NCBI GenBank assembly: GCA_964369235.1
Contig: CAYJEQ010000026.1
Coordinates: forward strand, 1 to 30,874
Length of the DNA stretch: 30,874 bases
Source of the DNA: CAYJEQ01 sp964369235
Lineage (GTDB): Bacteria; Bacillota; Clostridia; Oscillospirales; Ruminococcaceae
Direction: 5' to 3'
Shown: positions 23,033 to 30,874 of the stretch, piece after piece
Position numbering within the stretch: position 1 is the first letter of the stretch
Layout: each line of letters starts with the position of its first letter
Notes under the pieces: generated by a model
The model's input: only the letters and a program-made list of their open reading frames with translations
Database searches by the model: none
Told to the model about the DNA's origin: nothing
Program-made: the position numbers and the translations under genes

Positions 23033-24194
23033 GCCTTACTACCTCCAGAATTTTTTTTGATGTGTAGTGGAAATTATCACCTATTAAAGTGATTTCATCA
23101 TCCCAATCGCCCATTACTGAGCCTTCTGTTACTACTGCGTTTTCTCCTACAATGGATCTTGTAACTACAGCATTTTTCTCAACTTTAGCACCTGGTAGTA
23201 GGATAGAATCCTCTACTACTGCACCTTCGTCAATATACACATCAGAACTTATTATAGAATTCTCTACAGTTCCTAACACAACAGAACCGTTGGATATAAG
23301 GCTGTTTTTAACCTTAGCACGCTTGCCTATGTACTGTGGTGGGCAGATGTTAGCATTTGAGAAAACTGGCATATCTGTATCAAATACATCGAATTTTGGC
23401 TCATCTTCTAATAGCTCCATATTGGCATTATAATAGCTATCGATTGTACCTACATCTCTCCAGTACCCATCAAATCTATGTACAAATAGTCTTTTATCCT
23501 GTTTAAGCAGATTAGGGATAATATTCTTACCAAAGTCATTATCTGAGCTTTCGTCATTGCTATCCTTAATCAGTGCTTCCTGTAGCACCTTCCAGTTAAA
23601 GATATATATACCCATTGATGCAAGGGTGCTATCTGGATTTTTTGGTTTTTCGGTAAACTTAGTTATTCTGTCCTCATCACCTACGGACAAAATACCAAAT
23701 CTACTAGCTTCCTCCATACTTACATCTAACACAGATATGGTTAGGTCAGCATTGTTTTCCTTGTGGGTTTTTAGCATTTCACGATAGTCCATTTTATATA
23801 GGTGGTCACCAGATATAATTAGTACATATTCTGGATCATACTGAGATATAAAGTCTATATTCTGGAAAATTGCATCTGCTGTACCTTTATACCATCTACC
23901 TCCACTTTCGGTAGCATATGGTGGCAGTGTATGTACACCACCATCCTCTAGGTCAAGATCCCAAGCAGATCCTGTACCTAGGTAGGAGTTTAAAAGCATT
24001 GGCTTATACTGAGTCAGTACACCTACTGTGTCTATGTTAGAATTGGTGCAGTTACTTAGGCTAAAGTCGATAATACGATACTTCCCACCAAAGGATACTG
24101 CTGGTTTTGCGATCTTGCGGGTCAACGCCCCAAGTCTACTTCCCTGTCCTCCTGCTAATAGCATTGCTATGCATTCTTTGCCGCTACTTCTCAT
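23025..24194 (-). CDS. glgC: Glucose-1-phosphate adenylyltransferase GlgC
   Basis: GlgC catalyses the committed step of bacterial glycogen synthesis, forming ADP-glucose and pyrophosphate. From the chosen ATG the 389-residue protein begins MRSSGKECIAMLLAGGQGSR. The intact LLAGGQGSRLGALT loop, KPAVSFGGKYRIIDF, WYKGTADAIFQN, ISGDHLYKMDYREML and FTEKP motifs of an active enzyme follow. The C-terminal beta helix (SNGSVVLGTVENSIISSDVY and onward) mediates oligomerisation and allostery. The frame stays open 12 codons upstream, but GGGAGG lies eight bases before the ATG at 24194, so the shorter form is preferred. The gene follows glgP by 59 bases. Confidence 0.95.
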   Translation of the reverse strand: MRSSGKECIAMLLAGGQGSRLGALTRKIAKPAVSFGGKYRIIDFSLSNCTNSNIDTVGVLTQYKPMLLNSYLGTGSAWDLDLEDGGVHTLPPYATESGGRWYKGTADAIFQNIDFISQYDPEYVLIISGDHLYKMDYREMLKTHKENNADLTISVLDVSMEEASRFGILSVGDEDRITKFTEKPKNPDSTLASMGIYIFNWKVLQEALIKDSNDESSDNDFGKNIIPNLLKQDKRLFVHRFDGYWRDVGTIDSYYNANMELLEDEPKFDVFDTDMPVFSNANICPPQYIGKRAKVKNSLISNGSVVLGTVENSIISSDVYIDEGAVVEDSILLPGAKVEKNAVVTRSIVGENAVVTEGSVMGDWDDEITLIGDNFHYTSKKILEVVRHG

Positions 24195-24253
24195 TCTACA
24201 TTCCTCCCTGTTGGTCGTTGTGTGTTTCATTTACAAAATTTAAACTAAGACTC

Positions 24254-26689
24254 TTAGTCTGGGTAGGCGTCACATTCAATATTCCAAATCTCTCTGGCAT
24301 ACTGTGCAATAGTACGGTCGCTGGTAAAATGGCCAGCATTTGCAATGTTGGCTAGGGACTTTTTAGCCCATTCTTTAGGTTGTTTGTATAGTTCGCTCAT
24401 AGCTAACCATGACTTCATATAACAGTCAAAATCTTTAAATACAAAGTACTCGTCATTGCTATTTAGCAGTGTATCATGTATCCCCCTAAAGCTGTCCACT
24501 GGGCCGAATGTTCCATCAACTAGCTGCTGCATAATCTGCTTAAGCAGTGGATTGGATTGACATTCTGTATAAGCAAAGTATCCACCTGACATTTTGATAC
24601 TTGTTACCTCATCATCTGTTAGACCAAAGATATATACATTATCATCTCCAGCCATCTCTTTAATCTCTACATTAGCTCCATCAAGGGTACCTAGGGTAAT
24701 AGCACCATTAAACATAAACTTCATATTACCTGTACCACTTGCCTCAAAGCCGGCTGTGGAAATCTGCTCACTAATATCTGTTGCTGGATAGATTACCTGA
24801 GCATTACTTACATTAAAGTTCTCGATAAATACAACCTTAATCATAGTATTAACATCGTGATCGTTATTTACCACCTTAGCAACACTATTAATAAGTCTAA
24901 TTACATCCTTAGCAAAGGTATAGCTTGCTGCTGCCTTACCTGCAAAGAAAAATGTATGTGGTACAATCTTCTTATCAGGATTTTCTTTAATCTGATTATA
25001 TAACGCCATAACTTTAAATATACTCAGTAGTTGGCGTTTATATGCATGAATTCTCTTAATATGCACATCAAAAACAGAATTAACATCTATCTCTTCACCA
25101 CTGTGGCTAGCAACATATTTTGCTAATCTTTTCTTATTGTGCAGTCTTACTGCAATTAGTTTATCTAAAAACTCATCATCATTCTGATAATCCATTAGAT
25201 TTTTCAGTAGGCTTGTGTCGGTTTTCCAGCCTTCGCCTATTGTTGCATCTATTAGCTTAGTCAGCTCTGGATTAGACTGGATTAAAAATCTTCTATGGCT
25301 TACACCATTGGTTTTATTATTAAATTTCTCAGGCTCTATCTGATAGAAATCCTTTAAGGTAGATTCTTTTAAAATCTCTGTGTGAAGTGCTGCAACCCCA
25401 TTTACTGAGTGGCTACCAATGATAGATAGATTAGCCATCTTAACCTGACTATCCCATAAAATAGCAGTGTTCTTTAGCTTTTCTACCCACTGATCATCAT
25501 CTCGATTAAAAGCAGCCTTGTGGCGTCTGTCAATCTCCTCAACTATCATATATATTCTAGGAAGTAGTGTCTTAAATAGATCTATAGACCATTTTTCCAT
25601 AGCTTCTGGCAGAATTGTATGGTTAGTGTAGGATATGGTTTCTTTGGTAATCTCCCAAGCTGCTGCCCACTTTAACCCTTCCTGATCCATTAGTATACGC
25701 ATAAGCTCAGGTATACACATAGCTGGGTGGGTGTCGTTAGTATGAATAGAAATACGCTTAGGTAGATCCTTTAAGCAGTCGCCATATTTTCTCTTGTAAT
25801 CTCTAATAATAGATCCTATACCTGCTGCCACTAGTAGATATTCTTGCTTTAGTCTTAAAGCTCTACCTACCTGTGTACTGTCATTAGGATATAGAATATA
25901 GGTTAGTGCATTACAGTTATTTCTATGTCTTACGGCACCACTATAATCCCCTCTATTAAAGGCATCTAAATCGAATTTATCATCTACAGTTTCAGCAGAC
26001 CATAGGCGTAGATTATTTACAGTTTCGCCGTCATAACCAACTATAGGCACATCATAGGGCACTGCATTAATTACATCTTCGCTATAATGCTCATAAACCC
26101 ATCTACCATCTACAAATTTGCCCTGTACAACTCCACCAAACTTTACCTCAACGGCACTTTCTGGTTTGCGCTGTTCCCATAGATAATCAAATTTAGTCCA
26201 GTTGTCGGGAACTTCAACCTGCACCCCATCAACTATCTTCTGCTCAAATAGACCGAATTTATATCTCAGCCCTGTACCATGTCCTTCAATGCCAAGATGA
26301 GCCATTGAATCTAGGAAACAAGCTGCCAGTCTACCTAGACCACCATTCCCCAGCCCTGGATCATGTTCACATTCTAGTAGCTCATCTAAATCTTCTCCCA
26401 TGGAGTCTAGTCCTTCTGCAACTACATCTCGAATACCTAGATTAATTAGGTAGTTCTCAAGAAGTCTGCCAATTAGAAATTCCATAGAGAAATAGTAAAC
26501 TCGCTTCTGTCCACAGTTTTCCATGTATTGTTCGTTTGTGTCGCTTTTTACTCGTGATATTCTCTGGGAAATAAGTTTTACTAAAACTGTGTACTTCTCT
26601 TGTTTTGTCGCGTCTTCAAATCTTTTTCCAAGTAGAGTTTCAAAGCCGGATTTGTAGGCTTTTACAAAGGTGGTGTCCTTACTAAACAT
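24254..26689 (-). CDS. glgP: Glycogen/maltodextrin phosphorylase
   Basis: GlgP releases glucose 1-phosphate from glycogen chain ends with phosphate and pyridoxal phosphate (GT35). The 811-residue protein has full family length. Visible are YYFSMEFLIGRLL, ECEHDPGLGNGGLGRLAACF, the AGKAAASY phosphate-site region, and the pyridoxal-binding EASGTGNMKFMFNGA with Lys657. KTNGVSHRRFL replaces the common KTNGITPRRWL, a conservative variation. There is no N-terminal regulatory phosphorylation segment. The frame can begin with a TTG one codon earlier, but the ATG at 26689 sits at the better distance from AGGAGG. It follows glgB by 20 bases, so synthesis and breakdown enzymes are made from one transcript. 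Confidence 0.96.
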   Translation of the reverse strand: MFSKDTTFVKAYKSGFETLLGKRFEDATKQEKYTVLVKLISQRISRVKSDTNEQYMENCGQKRVYYFSMEFLIGRLLENYLINLGIRDVVAEGLDSMGEDLDELLECEHDPGLGNGGLGRLAACFLDSMAHLGIEGHGTGLRYKFGLFEQKIVDGVQVEVPDNWTKFDYLWEQRKPESAVEVKFGGVVQGKFVDGRWVYEHYSEDVINAVPYDVPIVGYDGETVNNLRLWSAETVDDKFDLDAFNRGDYSGAVRHRNNCNALTYILYPNDSTQVGRALRLKQEYLLVAAGIGSIIRDYKRKYGDCLKDLPKRISIHTNDTHPAMCIPELMRILMDQEGLKWAAAWEITKETISYTNHTILPEAMEKWSIDLFKTLLPRIYMIVEEIDRRHKAAFNRDDDQWVEKLKNTAILWDSQVKMANLSIIGSHSVNGVAALHTEILKESTLKDFYQIEPEKFNNKTNGVSHRRFLIQSNPELTKLIDATIGEGWKTDTSLLKNLMDYQNDDEFLDKLIAVRLHNKKRLAKYVASHSGEEIDVNSVFDVHIKRIHAYKRQLLSIFKVMALYNQIKENPDKKIVPHTFFFAGKAAASYTFAKDVIRLINSVAKVVNNDHDVNTMIKVVFIENFNVSNAQVIYPATDISEQISTAGFEASGTGNMKFMFNGAITLGTLDGANVEIKEMAGDDNVYIFGLTDDEVTSIKMSGGYFAYTECQSNPLLKQIMQQLVDGTFGPVDSFRGIHDTLLNSNDEYFVFKDFDCYMKSWLAMSELYKQPKEWAKKSLANIANAGHFTSDRTIAQYAREIWNIECDAYPD

Positions 26690-26709
26690 CAAATCCTCCT
26701 ACTGCACAA

Positions 26710-28635
26710 CTAGGTGCTTTTTATTCTTGTTTTAACAGGCTTAAATATAGCCCCTCCCATTGGCGGCACAGTAATCTCTATAGAATACTTCTCACCATGC
26801 ATGGGTACTTCACTAGACTTAATAACCTTTTCATTTAACTTACCACTGCCTCCATAAATAGGCTGGTCACTGTTAAATACTTCACGAAATTTGCTATTTG
26901 TAGATACTCCCACCCTAAAATTCTCATAGGAGTGAGTTTGGAAGTTTAAAACTACAATAGTGTAATCATCTTCTTTAGTACCCTGTCTTAGATAGGATAG
27001 TACACCTTGGTTATTATTGTCAGCATCTATCCATCTAAATCCCTCTGGGGAATAATTTTGCTGCCATAGGCTTTTTTCCTTTAAGAAAAAATTATTTGCT
27101 TCTTTTACATAGGTTTGATAGCTTAGATGATTATCATATTCTAATAAAAACCATTCTATTCCTTGATAATATCTCCACTCTATATACTGACCTATCTCAT
27201 TACCCATAAAATTAAGTTTTGCTCCTGTATGGGTTAGCTGATATAGGTGCAATAATCTAAGATTGGCAAACTGCTTCCAGTAGTCCCCTGGCATTCTACC
27301 TATAAGGGATTTCTTGCCATGTACCACTTCGTCATGGGAAAGTGGCATAATGAAATTTTCACTGTGGGCATACATTGTAGAAAATGTCAGTAGATTATGC
27401 TCATAAGGTCTAAAAGGAAAATCCAGTGACATATACTCAAGGGTGTCATTCATCCAGCCCATATCCCATTTGTAGTGAAAACCCAGTCCCCCATCATAGG
27501 GAGGTGTTGTCACCAGTGGTAGAGAGGTGCTTTCCTCTGCAATGGACATTACCCCTGGGTAGTTTATAGCTAGATACTCATTAAGCTCTGATAGAAAACT
27601 AAGAGCCTCTAAGTCCTCTAAGCCCCCCTTACTATTTACCTTAGGATTATCTTTATTATCAAGTCCATAGTTAAGGTATACCATACTAGTTACCCCATCA
27701 ATTCTTATTCCATCAATGTGGTATTTACTAAACCAGTAGTTGGCACTGCTAAAGAGAAAGCTTCTAACCTGACCTCTTCCAAAGTCAAATTTATATGTAC
27801 CCCATTCTACATGTTTTTCTATTTCATATAGTTTGTCACCATTAAAGTTTGCCAGCCCATGTGCATCTGGACAGAAATGCCCAGGTACCCAGTCCAGTAT
27901 TATTCCAATACCTTTATTGTGACAACAATCAATAAAATACATAAGATCTTCTGGTCTGCCATATCTGGAAGTAGGTGAGAAATACCCTGTAGCCTGATAA
28001 CCCCAAGAACCATCAAAGGGATGTTCTGTTAAAGGCATTAGCTCAATATGGGTGTATCCCATCTCTACTACATAGGGCAGTAGTGTTTCTGCTAACTGTT
28101 TGTAGCTGTAGAAATCTTCTATGGCTGTTTCGGTGCTTTCGTTACCACCACCATGTTGTTTCCATGATCCTAGGTGGACTTCGTAGATGTTTAGTGGCTT
28201 TTTAAAGTGATCGGATTTTTTTCTCTTAGCCATCCACTTGCTGTCATTCCACTTATATTCATCATCAAAATAAACAATAGAAGCCGTATTAGGTCGCTGT
28301 TCACTATAAAATCCATAAGGATCACTTTTGTCAAAAACTCTACCATCCTCTAAGGTAATTCTGTACTTATACATGCTACCCTGGGTAGCCTCAGGAATAT
28401 TTATACACCATATACCTTCATGGATATGTTCCATGTAGTGGGCCGATCCCTCCCAATTGTTAAAATCACCGATAACCTGGACACTTTTGACAAAAGGAGC
28501 CCATAAAGTAAAGTCGATACCTGTTTGCTGGTTCTGCTTTGCTCTGTGGGCTCCCATAAAATCATAACTGCTAAAATTTTTACCTGCTGTAAATGAGTTA
28601 ATCTCAAGCTGGTCTAAACTGGGGAATTTCATCAT
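26710..28635 (-). CDS. glgB: 1,4-alpha-glucan branching enzyme
   Basis: GlgB cuts alpha-1,4 chains and reattaches them through alpha-1,6 links. The 641-residue protein has an N-terminal CBM48 domain (about 38-125, with FTLWAPFVKSVQVIGDFNNW). The GH13 barrel follows, with LPLTEHPFDGSWGYQ-type region 2 contacts around 200-213, nucleophile Asp313 (GIRIDGVTSM), acid/base Glu367 (IAEEST) and Asp435 (LSHDEVVHGK). A C-terminal beta domain closes the protein. The open frame extends 53 codons upstream but would run into a terminator. GAGGTG lies six bases before the ATG at 28635 and the family homology begins there, so this start is chosen. It is the first gene of the glycogen operon. Confidence 0.95.
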   Translation of the reverse strand: MMKFPSLDQLEINSFTAGKNFSSYDFMGAHRAKQNQQTGIDFTLWAPFVKSVQVIGDFNNWEGSAHYMEHIHEGIWCINIPEATQGSMYKYRITLEDGRVFDKSDPYGFYSEQRPNTASIVYFDDEYKWNDSKWMAKRKKSDHFKKPLNIYEVHLGSWKQHGGGNESTETAIEDFYSYKQLAETLLPYVVEMGYTHIELMPLTEHPFDGSWGYQATGYFSPTSRYGRPEDLMYFIDCCHNKGIGIILDWVPGHFCPDAHGLANFNGDKLYEIEKHVEWGTYKFDFGRGQVRSFLFSSANYWFSKYHIDGIRIDGVTSMVYLNYGLDNKDNPKVNSKGGLEDLEALSFLSELNEYLAINYPGVMSIAEESTSLPLVTTPPYDGGLGFHYKWDMGWMNDTLEYMSLDFPFRPYEHNLLTFSTMYAHSENFIMPLSHDEVVHGKKSLIGRMPGDYWKQFANLRLLHLYQLTHTGAKLNFMGNEIGQYIEWRYYQGIEWFLLEYDNHLSYQTYVKEANNFFLKEKSLWQQNYSPEGFRWIDADNNNQGVLSYLRQGTKEDDYTIVVLNFQTHSYENFRVGVSTNSKFREVFNSDQPIYGGSGKLNEKVIKSSEVPMHGEKYSIEITVPPMGGAIFKPVKTRIKST

Positions 28636-28773
28636 GGAAGTCACCTCTAGTAGTTTCTTGTTATGTTTATTAGTATATAAAATTGTAACATTCTTAAGTG
28701 ATATTTCTGAGATATTTTGGAAATATAAGTAATTGTTATAAAATTCCAGTTCTTTCTCAATATATATTTTAGC

Positions 28774-28801
28774 AAAAAAAACTGCCCTTTTCAAGGCAGT
28801 T
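28774..28801 (-). terminator. Intrinsic terminator between the solute-binding protein gene and glgB
   Basis: AACTGCC (28780-28786) and GGCAGTT (28795-28801) form a 7-bp stem with an eight-base loop, followed on the minus strand by seven to eight T residues. It ends transcripts coming from the gene at 28910-29863 and isolates the glycogen operon. Confidence 0.85.
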
Positions 28802-28824
28802 ATAATCGAATTGTATGTTAATAT

Positions 28825-28847
28825 AAAACCTCTTAAAACAAGAGGGT
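28825..28847 (-). terminator. Second, weaker terminator hairpin
   Basis: CCTCTT (28829-28834) and AAGAGG (28840-28845) pair around a five-base loop, with a short TTTT after the stem on the minus strand. It stands 63 bases after the solute-binding protein stop codon, in tandem with the stronger terminator further on. Confidence 0.55.
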
Positions 28848-28909
28848 GTTTTTATACAGTTTATGCATTTATTTACACAAAATACAAATTTCTACATAAT
28901 TGTTTATGT

Positions 28910-29863
28910 CTAACCTATGACTTCTGGTATGATTACCTGATATGCCTCTGGGTAAATCTTCTTTGATAGACGATAAAGCTCGGTAAACATCCTAGGGGAC
29001 TGATTATCTATAGCATTGTAATCTACTGGATAAAGCTGTGAATTCACTACACTTGCTGTTGTTTTGTACATATCAGCAGTTTTGATAATCTCTGGATCAA
29101 TATTATCTGCATATAAAACCATATCTGGCTCTAGTGCTATTGCTAGTTCCTGTGGATAATTCCAATTGGTAAACTCTTCCCCCAAATTGGTTATTCCTAG
29201 AACATCAAAAAAACTCTGCTCCACTGTATCACCAGTAGCAAGTGTTAACAGAGGTGCTCTCATATACACACCACTTTCTCCTATGGTATTTACATTATTG
29301 ATAGAGGTTAAATCATCTAACTGCTGCTCATATGCTGTAGTTACTTCCTCTGCCATCTTAGCTCCTGTAATGTTACCATGCATGACTTTCATTATGTCAC
29401 TGTAATTATCTAGTATCTCTTGGGTGGTCTCTCCATACTCTATAACAACTACATTTATATTTTCGGTATAAAGCTCATCCATATTATCTGCTGTTAAAGG
29501 GGCAGACACAAATATAAGCTCTGCACCACTATCTCTTATACCCTTCATATCCAGTGTGAATACATCGCCACACTGCTGATAGTTATAGGTAGGATCGGTT
29601 GTATACTGTATACTATTATCTGCTACACCTGTCAGTCTACCTTCAAATCCAAGGGATACTATCATATCGGTCATAGATGGAGATAGAGTTGCAATCTTTG
29701 TAGGTTGTTTTTCTATAATAGTATCGCCGATGTACACTGGGTACTCAGGATCTATAATCACTTCCTCTTCTATCACCTCACTACTACATGATGTTAGTAA
29801 AACCATTGCCACTCCGGTTATAATAAGGGCTGTATTTTTATATATTTTATTAAAATTAATCAT
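28910..29863 (-). CDS. ABC-type solute-binding lipoprotein (cobalamin/iron-siderophore class, BtuF/FecB-like)
   Basis: This 317-residue protein has a lipoprotein signal peptide (NKIYKNTALIITGVAMVLLTSC, shown here only as its two ends KIYKN and LLTSC). The lipidated Cys would be residue 26. An acidic linker (VIEEEVIIDPEYP) and the two-lobed class III binding fold follow. KIATLSPSMTDMIVSLGFEG is the characteristic first beta-alpha unit, with DMKGIRDSGAELIFV later. Related proteins deliver cobalamin, haem or iron-siderophores to BtuCD/FecCD permeases, but no permease or ATPase gene is in the window, and the ligand cannot be chosen from the sequence. GGAGG lies 13 bases before the ATG. A strong promoter precedes it and a terminator follows, so it is transcribed alone. 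Confidence 0.85.
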   Translation of the reverse strand: MINFNKIYKNTALIITGVAMVLLTSCSSEVIEEEVIIDPEYPVYIGDTIIEKQPTKIATLSPSMTDMIVSLGFEGRLTGVADNSIQYTTDPTYNYQQCGDVFTLDMKGIRDSGAELIFVSAPLTADNMDELYTENINVVVIEYGETTQEILDNYSDIMKVMHGNITGAKMAEEVTTAYEQQLDDLTSINNVNTIGESGVYMRAPLLTLATGDTVEQSFFDVLGITNLGEEFTNWNYPQELAIALEPDMVLYADNIDPEIIKTADMYKTTASVVNSQLYPVDYNAIDNQSPRMFTELYRLSKKIYPEAYQVIIPEVIG

Positions 29864-29903
29864 CTGTTAAGTTTATCCTCCTATTTATAATTGTTCCTTT
29901 GTA

Positions 29904-29932
29904 ATTTTACCTTTTTTATAGGTTGCTGTCAA
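29904..29932 (-). promoter_or_regulatory. Sigma-A promoter of the solute-binding protein gene
   Basis: On the minus strand TTGACA (29927-29932), 17 bases, then TAAAAT (29904-29909): eleven of twelve consensus positions. The start would be near 29897, giving a leader of about 34 bases. No Fur box or cobalamin riboswitch is visible in this short leader. Confidence 0.75.
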
Positions 29933-29999
29933 ATGAAAATTTTTAGGGTTAATTTTGTTATAATGTTATATAAAAAGCTATGTTTTTTTGTGAAACCTA

Positions 30000-30028
30000 T
30001 TGACCTTTGTAACTTTTTAAGATAAAAT
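30000..30028 (+). promoter_or_regulatory. Sigma-A promoter of the 30071-30562 gene
   Basis: TTGACC (30000-30005), 17 bases, then TAAAAT (30023-30028). The start would lie near 30035, about 36 bases before the GTG start. It stands back to back with the minus-strand promoter at 29904-29932. Confidence 0.7.
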
Positions 30029-30070
30029 ATAAACTGATAAATATTCAAATTAATGGAAGAGGGTTTTCAA

Positions 30071-30562
30071 GTGAGTTATTATATTAATAGATATTCTAAA
30101 ACCCCTAATATGGACACTTTACACACAGGTACACTCAAACATTATACTAGCAATAACAATCAGTATCGTCCATATACTCAGTTTAAAATTGCTACTACAG
30201 ATCAGCAGGTAATTGTTAATTTAGTGACTTTTGAAGCAATATGTCACCACGACAGTGTAATAAAGTTAATTATTGACAAAAACTCTTTATTATCTGTAGA
30301 ACTATTTGGTGATGGTACTTTTAAAGTATTCATTGATAGTAATGATATAACCTTAAACTGTAATCTACACTTTACTGTTGGTGAAGATTTACAAGGTGTG
30401 TTCTGGGGTGGGATAATCACAATCCCTACGGATTTTCTAAAAGGCATTTCCACTGTTAATGGCAATGTGCTTAAATATGGTAACCATACTAATCAGCACC
30501 ACAGTGGAAGCTACTTTCAGGGTAATCAGTTAGGAGAATTTACAATTATTAATAAGGATTAA
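30071..30562 (+). CDS. Hypothetical beta-rich protein, possibly DOMON/carbohydrate-binding-like
   Basis: This 163-residue protein is not recognised with confidence. It has no signal peptide or membrane segment. Alternating short hydrophobic strands run through it (TQFKIATTDQQVIVNLVTFEA, cited by its ends TQFKIA and LVTFEA; then VIKLIIDKN, LLSVELFGDGTFKVFI, CNLHFTVG). They are followed by GVFWGGIITIPTDFL and a His/Asn-rich GNHTNQHHSGSYFQGNQ. The WGGIITIP segment recalls the DOMON-like and CBM9-like beta sandwiches that bind sugars, but this is only a resemblance. The GTG start is preferred over the ATG at 30053 because GGAAGAGGG lies seven bases upstream of it. Its own promoter precedes it, divergent from the solute-binding protein gene. 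Confidence 0.75.
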   Translation: MSYYINRYSKTPNMDTLHTGTLKHYTSNNNQYRPYTQFKIATTDQQVIVNLVTFEAICHHDSVIKLIIDKNSLLSVELFGDGTFKVFIDSNDITLNCNLHFTVGEDLQGVFWGGIITIPTDFLKGISTVNGNVLKYGNHTNQHHSGSYFQGNQLGEFTIINKD

Positions 30563-30874
30563 TAAAAACCCTCCTTATTATATATTATAGGAGGTTGATA
30601 TACTTTAACTAAATGAGAAATTGAGAAATGATGTAAAGCCACTAACACAGCCTATACCTATCCTATTGCTGTAGTAACAGCTTGGCATAAACTAAGCTAT
30701 AAGTCTAGTTTATTTGTAGGTCTTATATTTGAGAAGACCTCTAAGTTTGAAAAGAAGTATTGCTTTAATAATTTTTATCTATGGTTATTATCCCCTTCAC
30801 CTACATATCAGTTAATATAGTTAATTAGTATAGGATTACACTATAAAGACTTTAGGGAGATATGTTTATTAGTA
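30563..30874. other. Right-end non-coding stretch with hairpins
   Basis: No gene can be called in the last 312 bases. A hairpin at 30567-30596 is listed separately. AGGTCTT (30718-30724) pairs perfectly with AAGACCT (30734-30740). One plus-strand frame from about 30632 to 30817 has no stop for some 60 codons but lacks a plausible start codon or ribosome-binding site. A 15-base match to the larC leader repeat lies at 30739-30753. Confidence 0.5.
30567..30596 (-). terminator. Possible terminator, stronger on the minus strand
   Basis: AACCTCCT-type arms (30567-30575 with one bulged C, and 30589-30596) enclose a 13-base AT loop. On the minus strand the stem is followed by TTTTTATT, a usable tract; on the plus strand the tract is poor. 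It begins five bases after the stop of the 30071-30562 gene and could also end transcripts entering from the right. Confidence 0.45.

Larger units (their letters stand above)
28636..28909. promoter_or_regulatory. Upstream region of the glycogen operon
   Basis: This stretch of about 270 bases holds two hairpin terminators at its right end and the glgB leader. A minus-strand TATACT near 28670 could be a -10 box, but I find no acceptable -35 box at 16-18 bases. The position of the glycogen-operon promoter is therefore left open. Confidence 0.4.

Noticed and set aside
28636..28794. 53-residue N-terminal extension of GlgB
   Set aside because: It would overlap an intrinsic terminator and lacks homology; GAGGTG is six bases before the internal ATG at 28635.

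Overview
The window is low-GC DNA whose gene content fits an anaerobic Clostridia-type Firmicute: GlgC paired with GlgD, a two-subunit B12-dependent methylmalonyl-CoA mutase, Cat1-type CoA transfer, and larB/larC/larE. All assignments come from reading the translations; no database search was possible. Nearly every gene lies on the minus strand. The exceptions are a LysR-type regulator (7483-8367) and a small unknown gene at the right end (30071-30562).

Region 1 (1-7483) looks like a succinate/propionate module. In transcription order it holds an AspT/YidE-family membrane transporter, a succinate/propionate-type CoA-transferase, the large and small subunits of methylmalonyl-CoA mutase, the MeaB chaperone GTPase, methylmalonyl-CoA epimerase, and the first seven codons of another gene at the left edge. 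Together the enzymes interconvert succinate, succinyl-CoA, (R)- and (S)-methylmalonyl-CoA. The cut-off gene could be the decarboxylase that yields propionyl-CoA. The LysR gene is divergent from the transporter, and a perfect consensus promoter overlapping a palindrome lies between them. A 401-base non-coding gap between the small mutase subunit and meaB is filled with nested inverted repeats.

Region 2 (8368-15140) holds, in transcription order, an unknown 118-residue protein, a DUF1653 protein, prephenate dehydrogenase, a DUF3842 protein, larE, larB, larC and a leucine-rich-repeat protein. LarE, LarB and LarC make the nickel-pincer nucleotide cofactor of lactate racemase-type enzymes; no larA is in the window. 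LarC carries a very large His/Cys-rich insert encoded by 144-bp tandem DNA repeats. A 43-bp perfect palindrome and a bidirectional terminator separate this block from the LysR gene.

Region 3 (15140-28800) is a glycogen operon: glgB, glgP, glgC, glgD, glgA, a fused GH13 amylase/GH77 4-alpha-glucanotransferase, and pgi. It is bounded by intrinsic terminators at both ends and covers glucose-1-phosphate activation, chain elongation, branching, phosphorolysis, debranching/disproportionation and the link to fructose-6-phosphate.

Region 4 (28800-30874) has a lipoprotein solute-binding protein of the cobalamin/iron-siderophore type without its permease, and a divergent unknown beta-rich protein. Strong promoters for both genes lie in the gap between them. 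The last 312 bases contain only hairpins and one short start-less open frame.

The most unusual observations are a related leader repeat directly in front of larC, larE and the amylase-glucanotransferase gene, with paired ATGs exactly 12 nt apart; the nested inverted-repeat element before meaB; the expanded metal-binding insert of LarC; and the perfect promoter/operator arrangement next to the LysR gene.
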